DNA of 64,000 bases. Source: Adiantum capillus-veneris (lineage: Eukaryota > Streptophyta > Polypodiopsida > Polypodiales > Pteridaceae). A program made the position numbers and the translations under genes. Positions 11,856 through 24,631 of this stretch are shown here, piece after piece. The DNA lies in NCBI GenBank assembly GCA_014529385.2, contig CM043944.1:81145884-81209883 (forward strand), given 5' to 3'. Within the stretch, counting starts at the first letter, position 1. Each line of letters begins with the position of its first letter. The notes below the pieces were generated by a model, which saw nothing but the letters and a program-made list of their open reading frames with translations, had not been told where the DNA came from and made no database searches.

Positions 11856-12871
11856 AGCAACATTGCATTCGATAAGGTAGGATGAAAAACACACTTCCCA
11901 ACATGTTGGAAATCAACGGAAGGGCCACGGCTCTTAAATTAAGTGTATTTTATATTCAAGTACGAAGGAATGCTTTTGGAATATAGTGTCTGAATTAGGA
12001 AAGATTGGTTGCTAGGGAAAATATAGCTCAGCTAGTTCATTTTCAATTCCAATGTTGATCTAGTCCAAACCCCCTCTTGATCACAGGGGGCAGCTCGCGA
12101 AGTTATTCGCAGGAGCTAGAGTTCCTGGTTAAGGGCTCTTGAATCCATGACTATTGGTTAAGCGGTGGATATCCACAACTGCTAGTTAAGCGGTGGACAA
12201 CCTAGTTGTATGGGAAACTAGGAGACAATGTGTGGAGTAAACACTCGCTGGGGGATTTCGTGCCTCCAGAGCATTGGAACTTTAAATGAATGAGTTTTTG
12301 AGTGAATTTTTACTAGAACTACTTTTTTGGTGCCGCTTTGCAATACTAGTTGAAGGGTTGTAGTAAAGAACTTGTGAATTGGAAAAATAAACAAATAACT
12401 TATATGTTGAACAACCATTGTGGTAGTAGTTAGGTAACAAAGGAAGTGTGAGTATGGGGTGGAAAGTGGGGGCTTGGCGCGGGTTGCCAATGCCTATGAG
12501 AAGGGTGGTCCCAATTGGTCGGGAACTCTCCGTCCCCATAGTGTTATAAGTCGATGTTAGTATTACTCATTGCCCCAAGAGCGGCGAAGCCTCAAGTGTA
12601 CGTGCCTCTGAAACATGGGGAAAAAGGCACTCGGGACTTCTCTCCTCTTGGAAGGTGGGTCTTAGGATCGCTAGATAAGTTAATAACGCTTCCCCTGCGG
12701 GGTGGAACTAGATCTCGATGCTAGTATGCTCGAACTCAACTCAGTTTGTGATGAGAGATCGTCTGCTAGATGAACCATAAACCACTTTTTTTGCTTCCGC
12801 TATAGATCTAGTGGCCACCAGGTTTACCATCAGATCCGGCGTTTGAGACGGCGGGGTGGGGAGCTCACACC

Positions 12872-12883
12872 TGGTATCAGAGC
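12872..12883 (+). other. Primer-binding site of element A
   Basis: TGGTATCAGAGC, complementary to the 3' end of plant initiator-methionine tRNA, two bases after the LTR end. It primes minus-strand DNA synthesis. Confidence 0.9.
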
Positions 12884-12974
12884 TAAGCCTAGGTTTACGA
12901 ACTGGAAAGTAACGTTGTTTGAAACTTTTAGAATAATAAAGGTTAGCAGGGTAGACGTACTCAAGGACTGAGCA

Positions 12975-13519
12975 TTGATGTTTCATGAAGATTCCAAGAT
13001 TGCTTATTGCAAGTTTAGAACATTTGAGATAATGTATATGGAGGCATGTCGTTCTCCAAATTACAATTTCCACCGAAGCATGATGGAAATTTTGATGAAG
13101 GCCTTTGCTCCTCCATCAACGGGAATCCATCAAGGTTGGGAGATTATATGGAATAGTAAGGGTGGTATCTTCTACATCAATGCTACAAAATTTGAGTATT
13201 CACTGACTTGAAGAAGCTTCGTTGGGCGCATGAATTGCGGGTTATCCAAGTTTTCTACTTCCTTGGAACTTTTGGAGAAGTTAAGATCACTGTAGATGGT
13301 CTCAAGACAACCTTGAACCGATGGGTCTTCGATCAAGCAAAGAATGTGATCCCTAGTGATGGAATTAAGCCTAATTTCATTCTGGATGTGTTTCCTCCAA
13401 ACGAGAATCTTGTAATATTTGAGCCTATTAGCAATGTGTACAAGAAATACTACTCTGATGAGATAGTAGACTATAAGCATTTGTTCAAACACTTATCACT
13501 TATACTATTGTGCTCCTGA
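12975..13519 (+). pseudogene. Element A interior, unassigned coding remnant
   Basis: Two overlapping frames (12975-13211 and 13208-13519) follow the PBS. The first includes GWEIIWNSKGGIFYIN; the second includes VFPPNENLVIFEPISNVYKK. Neither shows a gag capsid pattern that I can name, and the switch between frames suggests a broken reading frame. By position it should be the gag region. Codon content looks protein-like, but no function can be given. Confidence 0.3.
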
Positions 13520-13798
13520 ACAACCAGCAGTTAGAATCCTTAAACTGTTGAACCAAGCTAGATATGTAAATACTTGGCATAAATCAACTATGGAACTCGA
13601 CTTGGATAAGGAAATTTTGTCTTGAGTCTTTTGTCTTGTGTTGTTAAAGTTTTAAGTTGTTATTCTAGAACTTCCTCAACCCTTTACCATTAGTGAAGTG
13701 TGAGAATTTCTTGATATTACGGGTTGGTGTACGAATTGTCATAGATTATGCTCTTATCGTAGCTCCTATAACAGAATTACTAAAGAAGGAAATAAGGA

Positions 13799-14450
13799 TT
13801 GAGTGGAAGATTGAGCATGATTCTAGTTTTCCAAGCTAAAAGGATTCCTAGTTTTGCACCTACTCCAAGGGTTCTAGATTTTTCTAAAGAGATTCAGAGG
13901 ACTACCCAAGATAGTCAATACTATTTGTCAAAGAGGGCCAGGCGAGACAACTGGAGTAACAGACCAATCAACCCTACATACGACCATCGTCCGGTAGTAG
14001 CTAATACGACAACTACCGAGTTTCCCAATATAAGATGCTTTGAGTGCCAGGAGTATGGAAATTACAAAATCCGATGTCCAAAAAGGATTTCCCAAACATC
14101 TGGTGCTAGTAATGTACCTCTGAATGTCAATGGGCGAGGTCAACCTAACGGAAGAGGAGACCGAGAAAGAGGAAACATAGGACAAGGAAGCGGATCTTTC
14201 GCTAATGCCGCAGTGAGACAACCAACTGTGGGTGACGAAGCTGATGAGAGAGCAGTTCTGTATGCTACAACTGCTAATCCTAGTGAGAAATAATTCAAGC
14301 ACCAAGATCTCATCAAAGTTCAGCAAAATAAGATGCATAAAGCTAAAGACTATTCTATTATCAAAGGATGTCTTTACTTTAGACAAAGGATATATGTACC
14401 TAAGTAGTTAGCATAGAGTTTATCCAGATGTATTCTTGAGATGAGGACAT
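13799..14450 (+). pseudogene. Element A gag zinc-knuckle region fused to integrase N-terminal remnant
   Basis: The frame 13799-14293 carries a Pro/Thr/Asn-rich linker and CFECQEYGNYKIRC near 14036-14077, a CX2CX4HX4C knuckle whose His is replaced by Asn. It is followed by a Gly/Arg-rich RNA-binding-like segment. The next part, 14335-14400, reads DYSIIKGCLYFRQRIYVPK and then two stops, matching the stretch just before the HHCC finger of Ty3 integrases. Protease, RT and RNase H are absent between them, so a large internal deletion joined gag to integrase. Confidence 0.6.
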
Positions 14451-14465
14451 CTCAAATTTTTCACA

Positions 14466-14475
14466 TTGGGGAGGA
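14466..14475 (+). other. Polypurine tract of element A
   Basis: TTGGGGAGGA lies immediately before the TG of the 3' LTR at 14476. It would prime plus-strand DNA synthesis. Confidence 0.85.
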
Positions 14476-14993
14476 TGTAAGGTATCTGACCCCGCGCTAA
14501 AAGAACACCATTGTACCATGAAAAAATCATAATGGAAAAAGTTACTATTTTTAGCAGTTTTATAAAATCTGTCGATGCCATGATGTTTAGAATGTCATAA
14601 AGCTTCCAAAAGTGAATTAAAATAATTTTTGTGGAAATTTTTCAAAAATAGTAAGTTTTTTGTCACCCTACCCGTCAATTTTGACCGTCTCGAAAAACTG
14701 CACCCGTATCCCAAATTTGGCAAAAAATGCATTTTTGGACGTCGGGGGCTGCTAAATATGGCAGGTACGCAAATTAATACACCTTAGTTAGATTTTAGTA
14801 TAACAAGTTTCAGCATTAAATTATGATTTGTATTGCCCGTCTTAGGTTAAAATTAAATTTTCCTAAAGTTGTGTGAGGAGGCATCGGGACTCCAGGGCTG
14901 TGTGGGAACTGGCTCCAGGCCACTGCAGACTGATTTTGGCAGTAAGAGGGCGCCCTCACACACTCACAGGGCTCGTGGGGCACTTTTCGTGCA

Positions 14994-15114
<121 letters not shown>

Positions 15115-15234
15115 AAGTGAGCTCTTGAGCAGGTTGGGACACTTGGTAAGTATGCAACTTGAGCTGCCATGCATGAAGTGAGTACTCCCCCAAATGCATA
15201 TAGCAGGCAAATTCAAATTTTTCAGCTTGTGAGC

Positions 15235-15242
15235 CTATATAA
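15235..15242 (+). promoter_or_regulatory. TATA box of element A 3' LTR
   Basis: TATATAAG in the same context as in the 5' LTR. It could drive outward transcription into element F. Confidence 0.5.
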
Positions 15243-15272
15243 GAGTATGCTCACACACACACAAGCACACAC

Positions 15273-15719
15273 ATTAGGAAAAGTTTGGACTCAAAAATGG
15301 GTCTTGTAAGAATTGTTGATGTGGCATAGCTTTCAAAAAGTGGGGATCGGTAAATTTTTTGCAAATAAGATCAAAACTCTCGGAGGTTAGATATTTAGAG
15401 TCTACTCTTCAAATGCTATCTATTGATATATAGCATGCATGTATCGGACATTGCCTTCATGTAGATCTAAAAAAAGGTGATTTTAGATTATCGTAACGGT
15501 AACAAAACCTGGCTGATTGAAAAAAAATGGCATAACTTTCATAGAAGTCATCCAAACTTGGCTCTTTAGAATCCATTTTTCAAGAACTTTCCAATGATAG
15601 GTCGTATCATGGGGTTCTAAGAAATATTTAGAGGGGTCTACCGGGTTTCTTTCTTTTGTACAACTTTGATGATGTGGCACTCTTAAAAGAACCAAAAATG
15701 AGTTCAAAATTTTCCTAAT
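15273..15719. mobile_element. MITE-like insertion in the 3' LTR of A
   Basis: Present only in the 3' LTR. The ends form imperfect inverted repeats: GGAAAAGTTTGGACTC after TA on the left, and the complement of GAGTTCAAAATTTTCC before TA on the right. The TA on each side suggests a Tc1/mariner-type target duplication, though the CA-rich flank makes exact ends uncertain. No transposase frame. Confidence 0.5.
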
Positions 15720-16560
15720 GCACACATTAAGTACACACACACTCCTATACACACACATACCTTGGGGAGGTGCTGCCGGCAGACATAGCCTTTGGAAGAA
15801 GAGCTAAGGAGGAAAGTGCTGCCCGTTTCTCGTCTCGAGGAGTCCATTGCATCAGAATTTCGAGAGGAATTCAGCCTAATCTCGGTAATATCCAATTTAA
15901 TTCATGCTTGTTGAAATTCTCTCCAATATTCTCTTAATCCTGCATCTATTGTGCATAACCCTAGCTAAATTACTCAATGGATACTCTCTAATTCTCCGTA
16001 TCATTGATCTATTGCATAAATTTTAATCTAATTAGTAATTATGCAAGTACTTAGTCTCTCTTAATCATAGATTAATGCATGATTAAGGAATCAACCGCTA
16101 ACCACCATTGTAATTAAGAACAACTCGGCATTGAGGTAGAGATGGTCAACTGCTTTCTATTGCCACACAATGTTTAAACAACTAAATTAGAATCAATTAT
16201 CTCATAGATTAGGATGTAATTAGTGAAATTAATCCATCATTAATCACTAGGAAGGGAGAAGCCCTCTCACCTATGCATACGGTAAATCTGCAAACCTCTA
16301 CTTGCATTAGGAAGTGATTAAGCATGCCGAATTCATCTCTGGTAAATAGATGGAGAAGAAACCTGAAATTCTTAACTATCTAGGCCACAATTCCCATAGA
16401 ACAAGTAAGGTGCTATCAGAAATCTCTATGTCTTGAAGTAATCAAACCTCTTGTATAAAGGGATTTGCTTATTGGGACTAATCTGTCATTTTGGTCATAT
16501 GTTTCTCTCGAATATTAGCTCTTTTTTTTCCAAGTTGTAAATTTAAGTAGTGAGTATAAA

Positions 16561-16731
16561 ATGGCCCCGGTAAAGAGAACTCGTTTCGGTGGTTCCCACG
16601 ACCGCGAGGCTGGAACAAGCAACACTAATGGAAAGGGAAAAGCTCCCATGGTTGACCAAGTACCGGCCATCTCACGGAGCAATGACGAGGAAATTGTGGA
16701 GGTAGGTCAACTTTTAATTCAAGTTTGTTAA
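16561..16731 (+). CDS. Second copy of the LTR-borne ORF of element A
   Basis: Same 56 codons and GAG|GTAGGT donor as at 11685-11855; the coding stretch appears identical by eye. It lies in the 3' LTR, so it would only be used if that LTR started transcription. Confidence 0.35.
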   Translation: MAPVKRTRFGGSHDREAGTSNTNGKGKAPMVDQVPAISRSNDEEIVEVGQLLIQVC

Positions 16732-17530
16732 AGCAACATTGCATTCGATAAGGTAGGATGAAAAACACACTTCCCAACATGTTGGAAATCAACGGAAACC
16801 ATGGCATTTAAATTAAGTGTATTTTATATTCAAGTAGGAAGGAATGCTTTTGGAATATAGTGTCTGAATTAGGAAAGATTGGTTGCTAGGGAAAATATAG
16901 CTCAGCTAGTTCATTTTCAATTCCAATGTTAATCTAGTCCAAACCCCCTCTTGATCACAGGGGGCAGCTCGCGAAGTTATTCGCAGGAGGTAGAGTTCCT
17001 GGTTAAGGGCTCTTGAATCCATGACTATTGGTTAAGCGGTGGATATCCACGATTGCTGGTTAAGCGGTGGACAACCTAGTTGTATGGGAAACTAGGCGAC
17101 AATGTTTGGAGTAAACACTCGCTGGGGGATTTCGTGCCTCCAGAGCATTGGAACTTTAAATGAATGAGTTTTTGAGTGAATTTTTACTAGAACTACTTTT
17201 TTGGTGCCGCTTTGCAATACTAGTTGAAGGGTTGTAGTAAAGAACTTGTGAATCGGAAAAATAAACAAATAACTTATATGTTGAACAACCATTGTGGTAG
17301 TAGTTAGGTAACAAAGGAAGTGTGAGTATGGGGTGGAAAGTGGGGTCTTGGCACGGGTTGCCAATGACTATGAGAAGGGTGGTCCAAATTGGTCGGGAAC
17401 TCTCCGTACCCATAGTGTTATAAATCGATGCTAGTATTACTCATTGCCCCAAGAGCGGCGAAGCCTCAAGTGTACGTGCCTCTGAAACATGGGGAAAAAG
17501 ACACTCGGGACTTCTCTCCTCTTGGAAGGT

Positions 17531-17760
17531 TGTGTGCGCGTATGTCGCACGTGTCAATCGAAGGAACTTGCCGATACACTGTGTGCAAGCCACAAATGGC
17601 TCCAAGCACACAACAAGCCTAAGCTAGTAAGTTCAAAGATGGCGATGGTGTGTCACTCACCGCTCTATACTTGCTTTCGTGGAGGATTCCTCGTCGCAAA
17701 GAAGAGAGAGACGCCGGTACGCCGCGCTCAACTGCCTTGCCGCCATTATTCCGTCGCAAT

Positions 17761-17843
<83 letters not shown>

Positions 17844-18167
17844 GGCATACAGGCATACACACACACACAAGGAGATGAAGAAGAAGAAGATGGAGATGGA
17901 GCAAGATCACTCTTCAATTGCACAAATGAGAGAATGAGTGAATTTTAGGTTTAGTTGACTTTTATATGAGCTCGCCCCATTCACACTTGGGTGCCCATGC
18001 TTAGCCAACTAATCCCTTGAATGTTCCAGTTAGAGTGCACCTCTCATCGGCGATCACTCTTACCCTTTTCCTATTGGACCGACAAGCCCGGTACCTGACT
18101 CTACCAAAGTAAATAATACAACGTCCGTTGTAGGTGATAGGGTGTCTGTGAGCCGTGAGGGTTAACA
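17531..18167 (-). mobile_element. 3' LTR of element F
   Basis: Read on the minus strand it begins TGTTAACCCTCACGG and ends CGCACACA. The outer about 100 bases (17531-17630) match 34560-34660. It contains a compound CT/CA microsatellite. Confidence 0.8.
17762..17839. repeat. Compound (CT)n(CA)n microsatellite
   Basis: CT repeats at 17762-17806 continue into CA repeats to about 17839, inside the F LTR. The overlapping Ser-Leu and Thr-His frames are artefacts. Confidence 0.95.
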
Positions 18168-18181
18168 TGCCCCCCTTCTTG
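18168..18181 (-). other. Polypurine tract of element F
   Basis: On the minus strand AAGAAGGGGGGCA directly precedes the TGTTAACC start of the 3' LTR, the normal position for plus-strand priming. Confidence 0.75.
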
Positions 18182-19796
18182 ATGTAGATTCCGTCCTCGA
18201 AAGCTATTGAGTTGCAGCACGTTCGTCCAGGTGGAAGAGCATTTGAGATGAATGTGCTTAGCCTTCTTCAGTCACTGCAAAATCAAACAACATTGGCATA
18301 GTAAATGAACTCTCATATACAATTAAAAATCATATGGATTTGTAGACAGACAAATTGATTGGTAACAGAATTTTAAACCATTTGTCAGCTATAAACATTA
18401 AATTGCAATATAATCAAATGCATAAACAGATGTAAAGGTAAAAATTAAATGAATCTGGGGTCGCAAATTTAACGATCGAAAGGCACTAAAGATCGACTAT
18501 TAATACCATGGGTAATCTTCTTAATTTTCTCTGGTCAATTAAGTTGTTTAATTGCGAGAGCCAAGTATTTCATGTCTAACGACTAACTAGAGGCTATACC
18601 TAGGAGACCTTGTAGTTAAGCTACAATAAAAGTAATTTCTCATGAAATGATTACCTTTTCTTTGACCCCCCAAAAGTCTTTTCTCATTGATTTACTTTTG
18701 ATGTGTGTGCTTATTTTGTATGCCTTGGGTTTTTTGCTTTTCAAGGAAAAGCGCCCACAGTGGGAACCTCTAGGGCTCTAGTACCATAGGCGATACATGT
18801 GAGTGAAGTACCAAATTAAGCTGAGATTTCTCTTCCAGCTTAAGATTTTACATTGTGGCACTTTGATTTTTTTTGTTTGTTCGTTTTCAGCATTTTAATT
18901 TTGTAGCTTTGAGGGGTCATATAACACTGTTACCCTCCCCAGGCTCATCACATTAGTAAACTCCCTTTATAATACTTAAGCTAAAGGTCAATAGGGACTA
19001 AGCCCACTAGAAAGCCCTAGTACATTTCACACAATGCTGCCTAAATCGAATTAAGAACCTAAGTAACCATTAATTATTAGGAAGGCATTCCCCATGGTAT
19101 TAAGAGAAGATCTCTAACACCTAGCTTGGTCAATCTAGCTTAGTCGGACTGCTTGATTTTTAAACCTAGATAAGTGCTTATGACAAAAAATTGCATTGAA
19201 TTTAATGTTTGATACTCAGCAAATGTGCTGAATATTATGCTATGCTACCAATCACAATTAAAGTAGACAAACATGGATGCAAAAAGATAAAGGGCAATGC
19301 TAATGGACAAGAAGCACCTTTTTGCGTTGATGGTCGCGCTTGATTTGAAGTTTGAACGAGAGAAAGATTCCATGAAGGTCCAAATCCTAACAACAGCAAC
19401 ACGTTCCTATACACACTAGGAAACACAAAGAATACCTCTAGGAGGCACATCAGTGGGAAAAGGTACTTTGCTAATAACTAAACTCTAAAACAAAAACACC
19501 CATCGTACTAATCTTACCTACCCTCCATCACTCGAGTGATGAGGATCAAAGGTGTTTTATGACATAGGTTTTTGTTTCAGTGTACCGGATGTGAATGTGT
19601 AGGTTTGAGTCAATGTTTTGACTTTTATTGCGCATACTCGTTTGCTAATTTCTCTTGCTCTTTATTTTTTTTGTTTTTTGTGAGTAGAAGGCTATACATT
19701 CCCTAAGATTGGTGATTGAGTTAGGGAAACAAGGGTAAGAGGGAAATAATTCAATAGGCTGACGTGAATGAAGACTTCCCCCCTTCCTTGGGTAGA
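18182..19796 (-). other. 3' non-coding region of element F
   Basis: About 1.6 kb between the F coding region and its polypurine tract. AT-rich, with no reading frame showing retroelement motifs on either strand. In an autonomous relative RT and integrase would lie here; nothing of them remains visible. Confidence 0.55.
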
Positions 19797-21482
19797 TCAT
19801 ACCGTTTGAAATGTGCTTGCCACCCTTTGAAACCAATTGCTCCAGTCGATAATAGGTGAGTATTTTTGCCAATAGTTTTCTATTACCTTAGGTGCCTCAT
19901 CGAGCTGCAAGGGTGGTAAGGTACTCTCCCAGGATCGAACTTGAAGTGGTTCATTAGGTGATTCTTGAACACTGGGAGGTGTGGATTCCTTTGTAGCTTC
20001 ATGGAGGTCCACTATTGTGGGTGGAGGATGTGGAGAAGATTTTACCTCTATGGATGCATTACATGAGGAGCTAGAAGCTTCATGGGACTCCCTCCTTCCT
20101 GAGCTAGGTAGAACAAATCGTTCTTTGTTCGGTACCCAAACTAGCTCTGGTCGAGCGGGCTTCCAATAGTCATTTAGGAATCCATCGCAACATTTTCTTA
20201 CTTTTATTGGAGAGAGTGGTACGTTTCTTACAAGGCTTTTTTTTTATAGTACTAGCCATGGTCACTAAAGAAGCTTTAGGGACCCACTTGTATGTTTTCT
20301 TCCTTATATTAGGACGAGTCTTGTCAGAAGCTATATGCATTGCTTGTAGCATATTTAAGGGTACATGCATTTCATCCCCCTCAATTGTTACCCAGGTTGT
20401 CCCCCTGTTTCCCCAAGTGTCTATGGTTGCTGCGAGGTGGACCCAATCCACATTGTCTGACTCAGTCATCCCAGGTAGTACATCCATATAAGGAGAATCT
20501 TCCCCAACATCAGTTTTCACTTTACACATGTAACAATACTGCAATGGGGCCGAGTGAACTATGGTGTCAGATCTATGATCAATTATAAACCTGTTTCCTA
20601 GAGGATGTGCTTGACCAGTAACAAGATCCGCTCGAATGACAAAATCTTGGAACTGCAAGTAGACATGGTTTTTAGACCAGTCATGCACCATTTTTGCTTC
20701 CCTCATGAAAGGACGTCCTAAGATCATCTATGATTCCATAGTGTGTTTGGAGAAATCCATAACAATGAAGATAATCCTTATTTTATGTCCAAAGACCTTG
20801 ATCTTGAGATATTCTAGCATCCCAATAGGTTTAATGATAGACCCATTGGCCATCTTTACTACAATGGTTGTTGGTGCAAGGTGAGGTCTTCCCATAGTTT
20901 CCCAACAATTTTTAGTCACAATGCTAACCCCAGCGCCACCATCAAGGATTCCCTTCACAATTAATCCCTTATTAGTGATTGGCATGGTCGCATTGGATTC
21001 ATCACCCTCAAAGTATTGTCCCAACTTGTTAACAGGTATTTCTATAACAAGGTTCTCATCTAGGTTGGGTTGTGGATCTAAGTGTTTCTCCTCTATTGGC
21101 ATCTCCACAGCTCCATCCATCTGTGCAAATTGTGGTAGCCCAAACCTTAGTTCTCCATTGAGGAAGGCTCGAAGAGCTGAGACTAGCTCAGGATCTTTAT
21201 ATAGTTTGCACATGATGGTGGTGGTTCTAACTTTTGAAGACATGAAATCCATCTATTTGGCAATGTTTAACGGCACCTTTTGGACTTCATCCCCTTGACG
21301 TGGGGAAGGTGGGATCTCCATTTCTTTGATAGGATCAAGTACTCCCTCTGTAAACATTCTTTCCATCAAGAAGTGAGTACGCTCACTTTCCCATGACTTT
21401 AAGTCACTTTCTTCTTGGATGACACTAGGTATGGCTAAGGGTCTATGGACTTGGTGAGGTTGTTGTTGCGTAGGGAACACGG
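19797..21482 (-). pseudogene. Element F protease and C-terminal tail
   Basis: Continuation of the F gag frame after element G. The frame runs from 21482 to a stop at 19797, interrupted by TAG at 21253-21255, TAG at 20728-20730, TGA near 20167 and others. The protease core is clear: GILDGGAGVSIVT (DGG in place of D[ST]G) and MILGRPFM. It should cleave the gag-protease precursor if active. The tail has Lys-rich segments with YKWVPKAS and RWIPK followed after a stop by LLEA, echoing the C-terminal repeats of elements C and E. It ends near an aromatic stretch (DWSNWFQR). The first two stops would be CAG-to-TAG changes (ESQMILGRPFM is the expected form). Confidence 0.75.
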
Positions 21483-22630
21483 TGTGAGCGGGATGAAAAC
21501 ACACAGAACACCTCTATGAGGACCCGAAACACACTCTTGGGATGATACACACACACACACTATGGGGCACCACTCGGCTTACACAACCCACCTGGCCGAG
21601 ACAGTGAACACATCGATGGAGTGAGAGGAGAGAGACTACCCTTTTACCCACTCCACACAGAGAGCGACACACACACACACACACACCCAAAAAACTCAGC
21701 TCAAAAGAGGAGAATTTATGATGTTTAGATACAATTGAGCTTGGGCAAACACCAATGGGGCAAATAGCTCACACAATATGGGTAAAAGATGCCAGATACA
21801 ATCACAAATTGGAGCAAAAGCTCCTCTCATAGGAGAAACTTACACAGCAAAAACATCAGAAAAAGAGTGATGAATTTGGAAAAATTGACAGCCCCATCGT
21901 GTCCGGAACGGCCCAAAACCCCAGTCTACAATGTCAAAGTGCTCAATCCGACCTCGGATGAGTAGTTTACGGCCAAAACAGGCTCCAAAAACCCCAAAAA
22001 CATAGTTGTGGCTGTTCCTCCTCTTCTCTCCACGTTTTTTCTGGTCTTCTCTCTGTTTCTTCAGTTCCCACACTTAGCTTTATTACTTGGGCACCCTTGG
22101 CCTTTTAGATGACCTCAAACGGACCCCAAACATGCCAAAAATTGACCTCGCAGTGCATAGTTGTCACCTTGCTGCATCCATACGCACACCTGGCACTCGA
22201 CTTTTTTCAATAATGCATCCCTCCACCACGTGAAGTGTCCCCAAAATATGGTCCTCATGATGAAATTTCTTCATAATTATCACAAGAAAACATCCACGTT
22301 GTGCCCGTACTTCTCCACGTGCAAGTATTGACCCCATTCGACCTCCTAACGCCACTAGATGCCATCTGACGCACCTGCTTACCTCATGCCATCGGCCCGC
22401 GGATAGCTTCTTCGAGAAGTTTAACGCACTACCAAATCCTCATTATTATAAAAGAACACACTGGTACTGGAGATAGTGAAAATCGATGCACTATGTACAC
22501 CCTGTCCTACCTGTACACATGTGGGCCCCACGTAACCACCTAGCTTTGGAAAATGGGCAATCCTTTATTTGATGCACCATGCATGTGTATGTACATATGC
22601 ACAATCCCTTGCTCCAAAAAACTCTTGACA
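21483..22630 (-). mobile_element. 3' LTR of element G
   Basis: 1148 bases, read on the minus strand as TGTCAAGAG...CCGCTCACA; closely matches 29196-30337. It includes CA repeats near 21549 and 21669. On the minus strand it has TATTATAATAATG near 22450, a possible promoter region. Confidence 0.9.
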
Positions 22631-22650
22631 TAATTTGCCCATCCCCTAGC
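22631..22650 (-). other. Polypurine tract region of element G
   Basis: On the minus strand GCTAGGGGATGGGCAAATTA directly precedes the 3' LTR start; AGGGGATGGG is the likely primer. Confidence 0.6.
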
Positions 22651-22658
22651 CTGCTAGA

Positions 22659-24281
22659 TCATTCATGATCAACAACAGCAAAAAGAGATATGAGACTCGC
22701 CGCATCACAAGTCTTCTCATCCCTCACAGACATTACTTGCTCCACAGATGGCTCATCTTGCTCCACCATCATCAATCTAGCATGATACAATTTAAGACGC
22801 AATCCATTTACCCTTGACTTATATGGGATTCCATCCAGGTTAGCCAGCTGATATGTACCATTCGAAAAACACTCCACTACCTTGAAAGGGCCTTCCCACT
22901 TAATTTGAAACTTCTTTTGGAAAGTGTTGTCCAGCTTGTTTTTGTAACGCAAAACCAAGTCATGCTTCTTGATACCCTTACTTTTGACCTATTCATTTAT
23001 CTTTGCCAAATCCTTATCCTGCATTTGTCCATAATGTTCCAATGCACTCATTCTATCCAGTTGAACCTCTTGTAACTGTAAGAGCCTCTCTTTGAATGCA
23101 TCACTAGGCAGCCCAAGTAACTTCTCTAGCATCTTTACTGCAGGCAACTCTACTTCCACAGGCAATAGTGCTTCCTTTCCATATACCAAATGAAACGGAG
23201 TAAACCCTATACCTGTCTTCACTGAAGTACGGTAAGCCCATAATGCACTAGGAAATTCCAAATCCCAATTCTTTCCTTGGTGCTCTGTCACTTTCGAAAG
23301 GATTTGTACCAACTCACCATTGAATCTTTCATTTAAGACATTACACTGCGGGTAATAAGGAGTGGTATGCTGGTGCCTAATCTTCATCTTTGCGCACAAA
23401 AAGTCTAGCAGTTTGGCTCTAAATCTTGGCCCCTTATCTGAAAGTAGCTCTAGTGGCACCCCAAACTTGCAACATATTTCATCATACACAAATTTTGCCA
23501 CATCCTTTGCAATGATTTGTTTTACTGCTATAGCCTCTGCCCATCTAGAGAGATAGTCCACTGCAGTCAAAATATAGCTTTTGCCCCTGCTTGTGATAGG
23601 TAGCGGGCCTATTGCATCAATCCCCCACTTTTCAAACACATCAAACGCCATAATGGTTTTCCCAAGCTCTGGCTTCAACACTCTCTTCCCAAATTCTTGA
23701 CACCTACTGCAAGACCTACACCAATGGTGAACATCCTTGTGCAAACTAGGCCATACATACCCCTCTTGCAAGATCTTATGCAAGGTGATCTTTAGAGCAA
23801 AATGTCCACCACATGCACCTTCATGATTCTCTTCCAACACTCTATAAAGCTCCTCCCGCCAAGGTACACGTCTCAACACAAGATCAGCCCCTTTCATGTA
23901 TAAGACATCACCAATCAATTTGTACCTGTATGCTCTACGCACAAAGCCATACTTCTTAAACTTCTGAATGTCCTTTGGAATGATTCCTGTTAGCAAAAAC
24001 TCCTCTTCTTGAGCCAAACTTTCCCTGCCATAATAAAGAGGTAAAGTGGTCCTCAACACAAATAGCTCCCCAATCATTCTTTGAGCTGCTTCATGTGCCT
24101 CTCCATTTAGAGTACGTTCAATGTTTCTGACGCTCCATGCTTCAAACTTTTTTAACAGGCCTTTAATTCTAAAACACATTTCCTTCAATGAGGTGTTCTT
24201 GCTCTTCCACACACCCAGCACTTGCTTCACAGCTAACAAGGCATCACCTTTTATACTCCACCTTTTAATCCTGTGCTTCAA
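22659..24281 (-). pseudogene. pol: Element G integrase
   Basis: A long frame (24281-22989) followed after a stop by 22958-22659. The first about 120 residues finish the second RNase H (KGDALLAVKQV). Then comes the integrase: zinc finger HEGACGGH ... CRSCSRC, and DDE core GIDAIGPLP, LLSDKGPRFRAKLL and NERFNGEL, all three acidic residues present. The segment after the stop (KIKWEGPFKVVECFSNGTYQL pattern, 22950-22850) is the GPY/F-type C-terminal domain. Integrase inserts the cDNA in the nucleus. The stop near 22986 separates the C-terminal domain. Confidence 0.92.
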
Positions 24282-24599
24282 TCAAATGTGTAATCCAGCC
24301 TCCAATGTAGCATATTCAGCCTCATTGTTACTATGCGCATCCAATTTGAACCCTCTCTTGCATACTAGCTTCCCCTCTGGATCATAAAGTGCTATACCCC
24401 CTGAAGCTGCATCATGGCTCTTTCTGTATGATCCATCAAAGAACAACACATGTGCATTGCTGACCTCTTCCTTAATAAGAAGGGGATTCTCCTTGTAGTT
24501 CAACAAATTGGCTAGGGTAGCTCTTGTACTGTCTTCCACTAAAAAAGAGAACTCAAACTCTTGCAGCTCAATTACCCATTTCTTGACCACATTTGACAT
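24282..24599 (-). pseudogene. pol: Element G second RNase H (aRNH)
   Basis: Contains FFDGSYRKSHDAASGGIALYD and NNEAEYATLEAGL, the first Asp and the Glu of an RNase H active site; the next catalytic region (GDALLAV) lies beyond a TGA near 24283 in the integrase frame. A second RNase H between the RT-linked RNase H and integrase is characteristic of Tat-lineage retrotransposons. Confidence 0.85.
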
Positions 24600-24631
24600 G
24601 TGACATTTGACATGTTAGTGCCATTAAATAA

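Larger units (their letters stand above)
10204..12869 (+). mobile_element. 5' LTR of element A
   Basis: Starts TGTAAGGTCTCC and ends CTCACA, two bases before the PBS. Sequence up to about 12657 is matched by the 3' LTR. The last about 210 bases (12658-12869) have no partner because the 3' copy is truncated. It includes a TATA box, a short GA run near 10727, CA-rich stretches near 10810-10880 and a short ORF at 11685. Confidence 0.85.

Noticed and set aside
13080-13211. Possible WW domain (GWEIIWNSKGGIFYIN)
   Set aside because: The spacing is suggestive, but the second Trp and the Pro are missing and the frame breaks at once. Too weak to call.
13172-13492. Minus-strand 106-codon ORF inside element A
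   Set aside because: It lies opposite the more gag-like plus-strand frames and has no recognisable motif; most likely a shadow.
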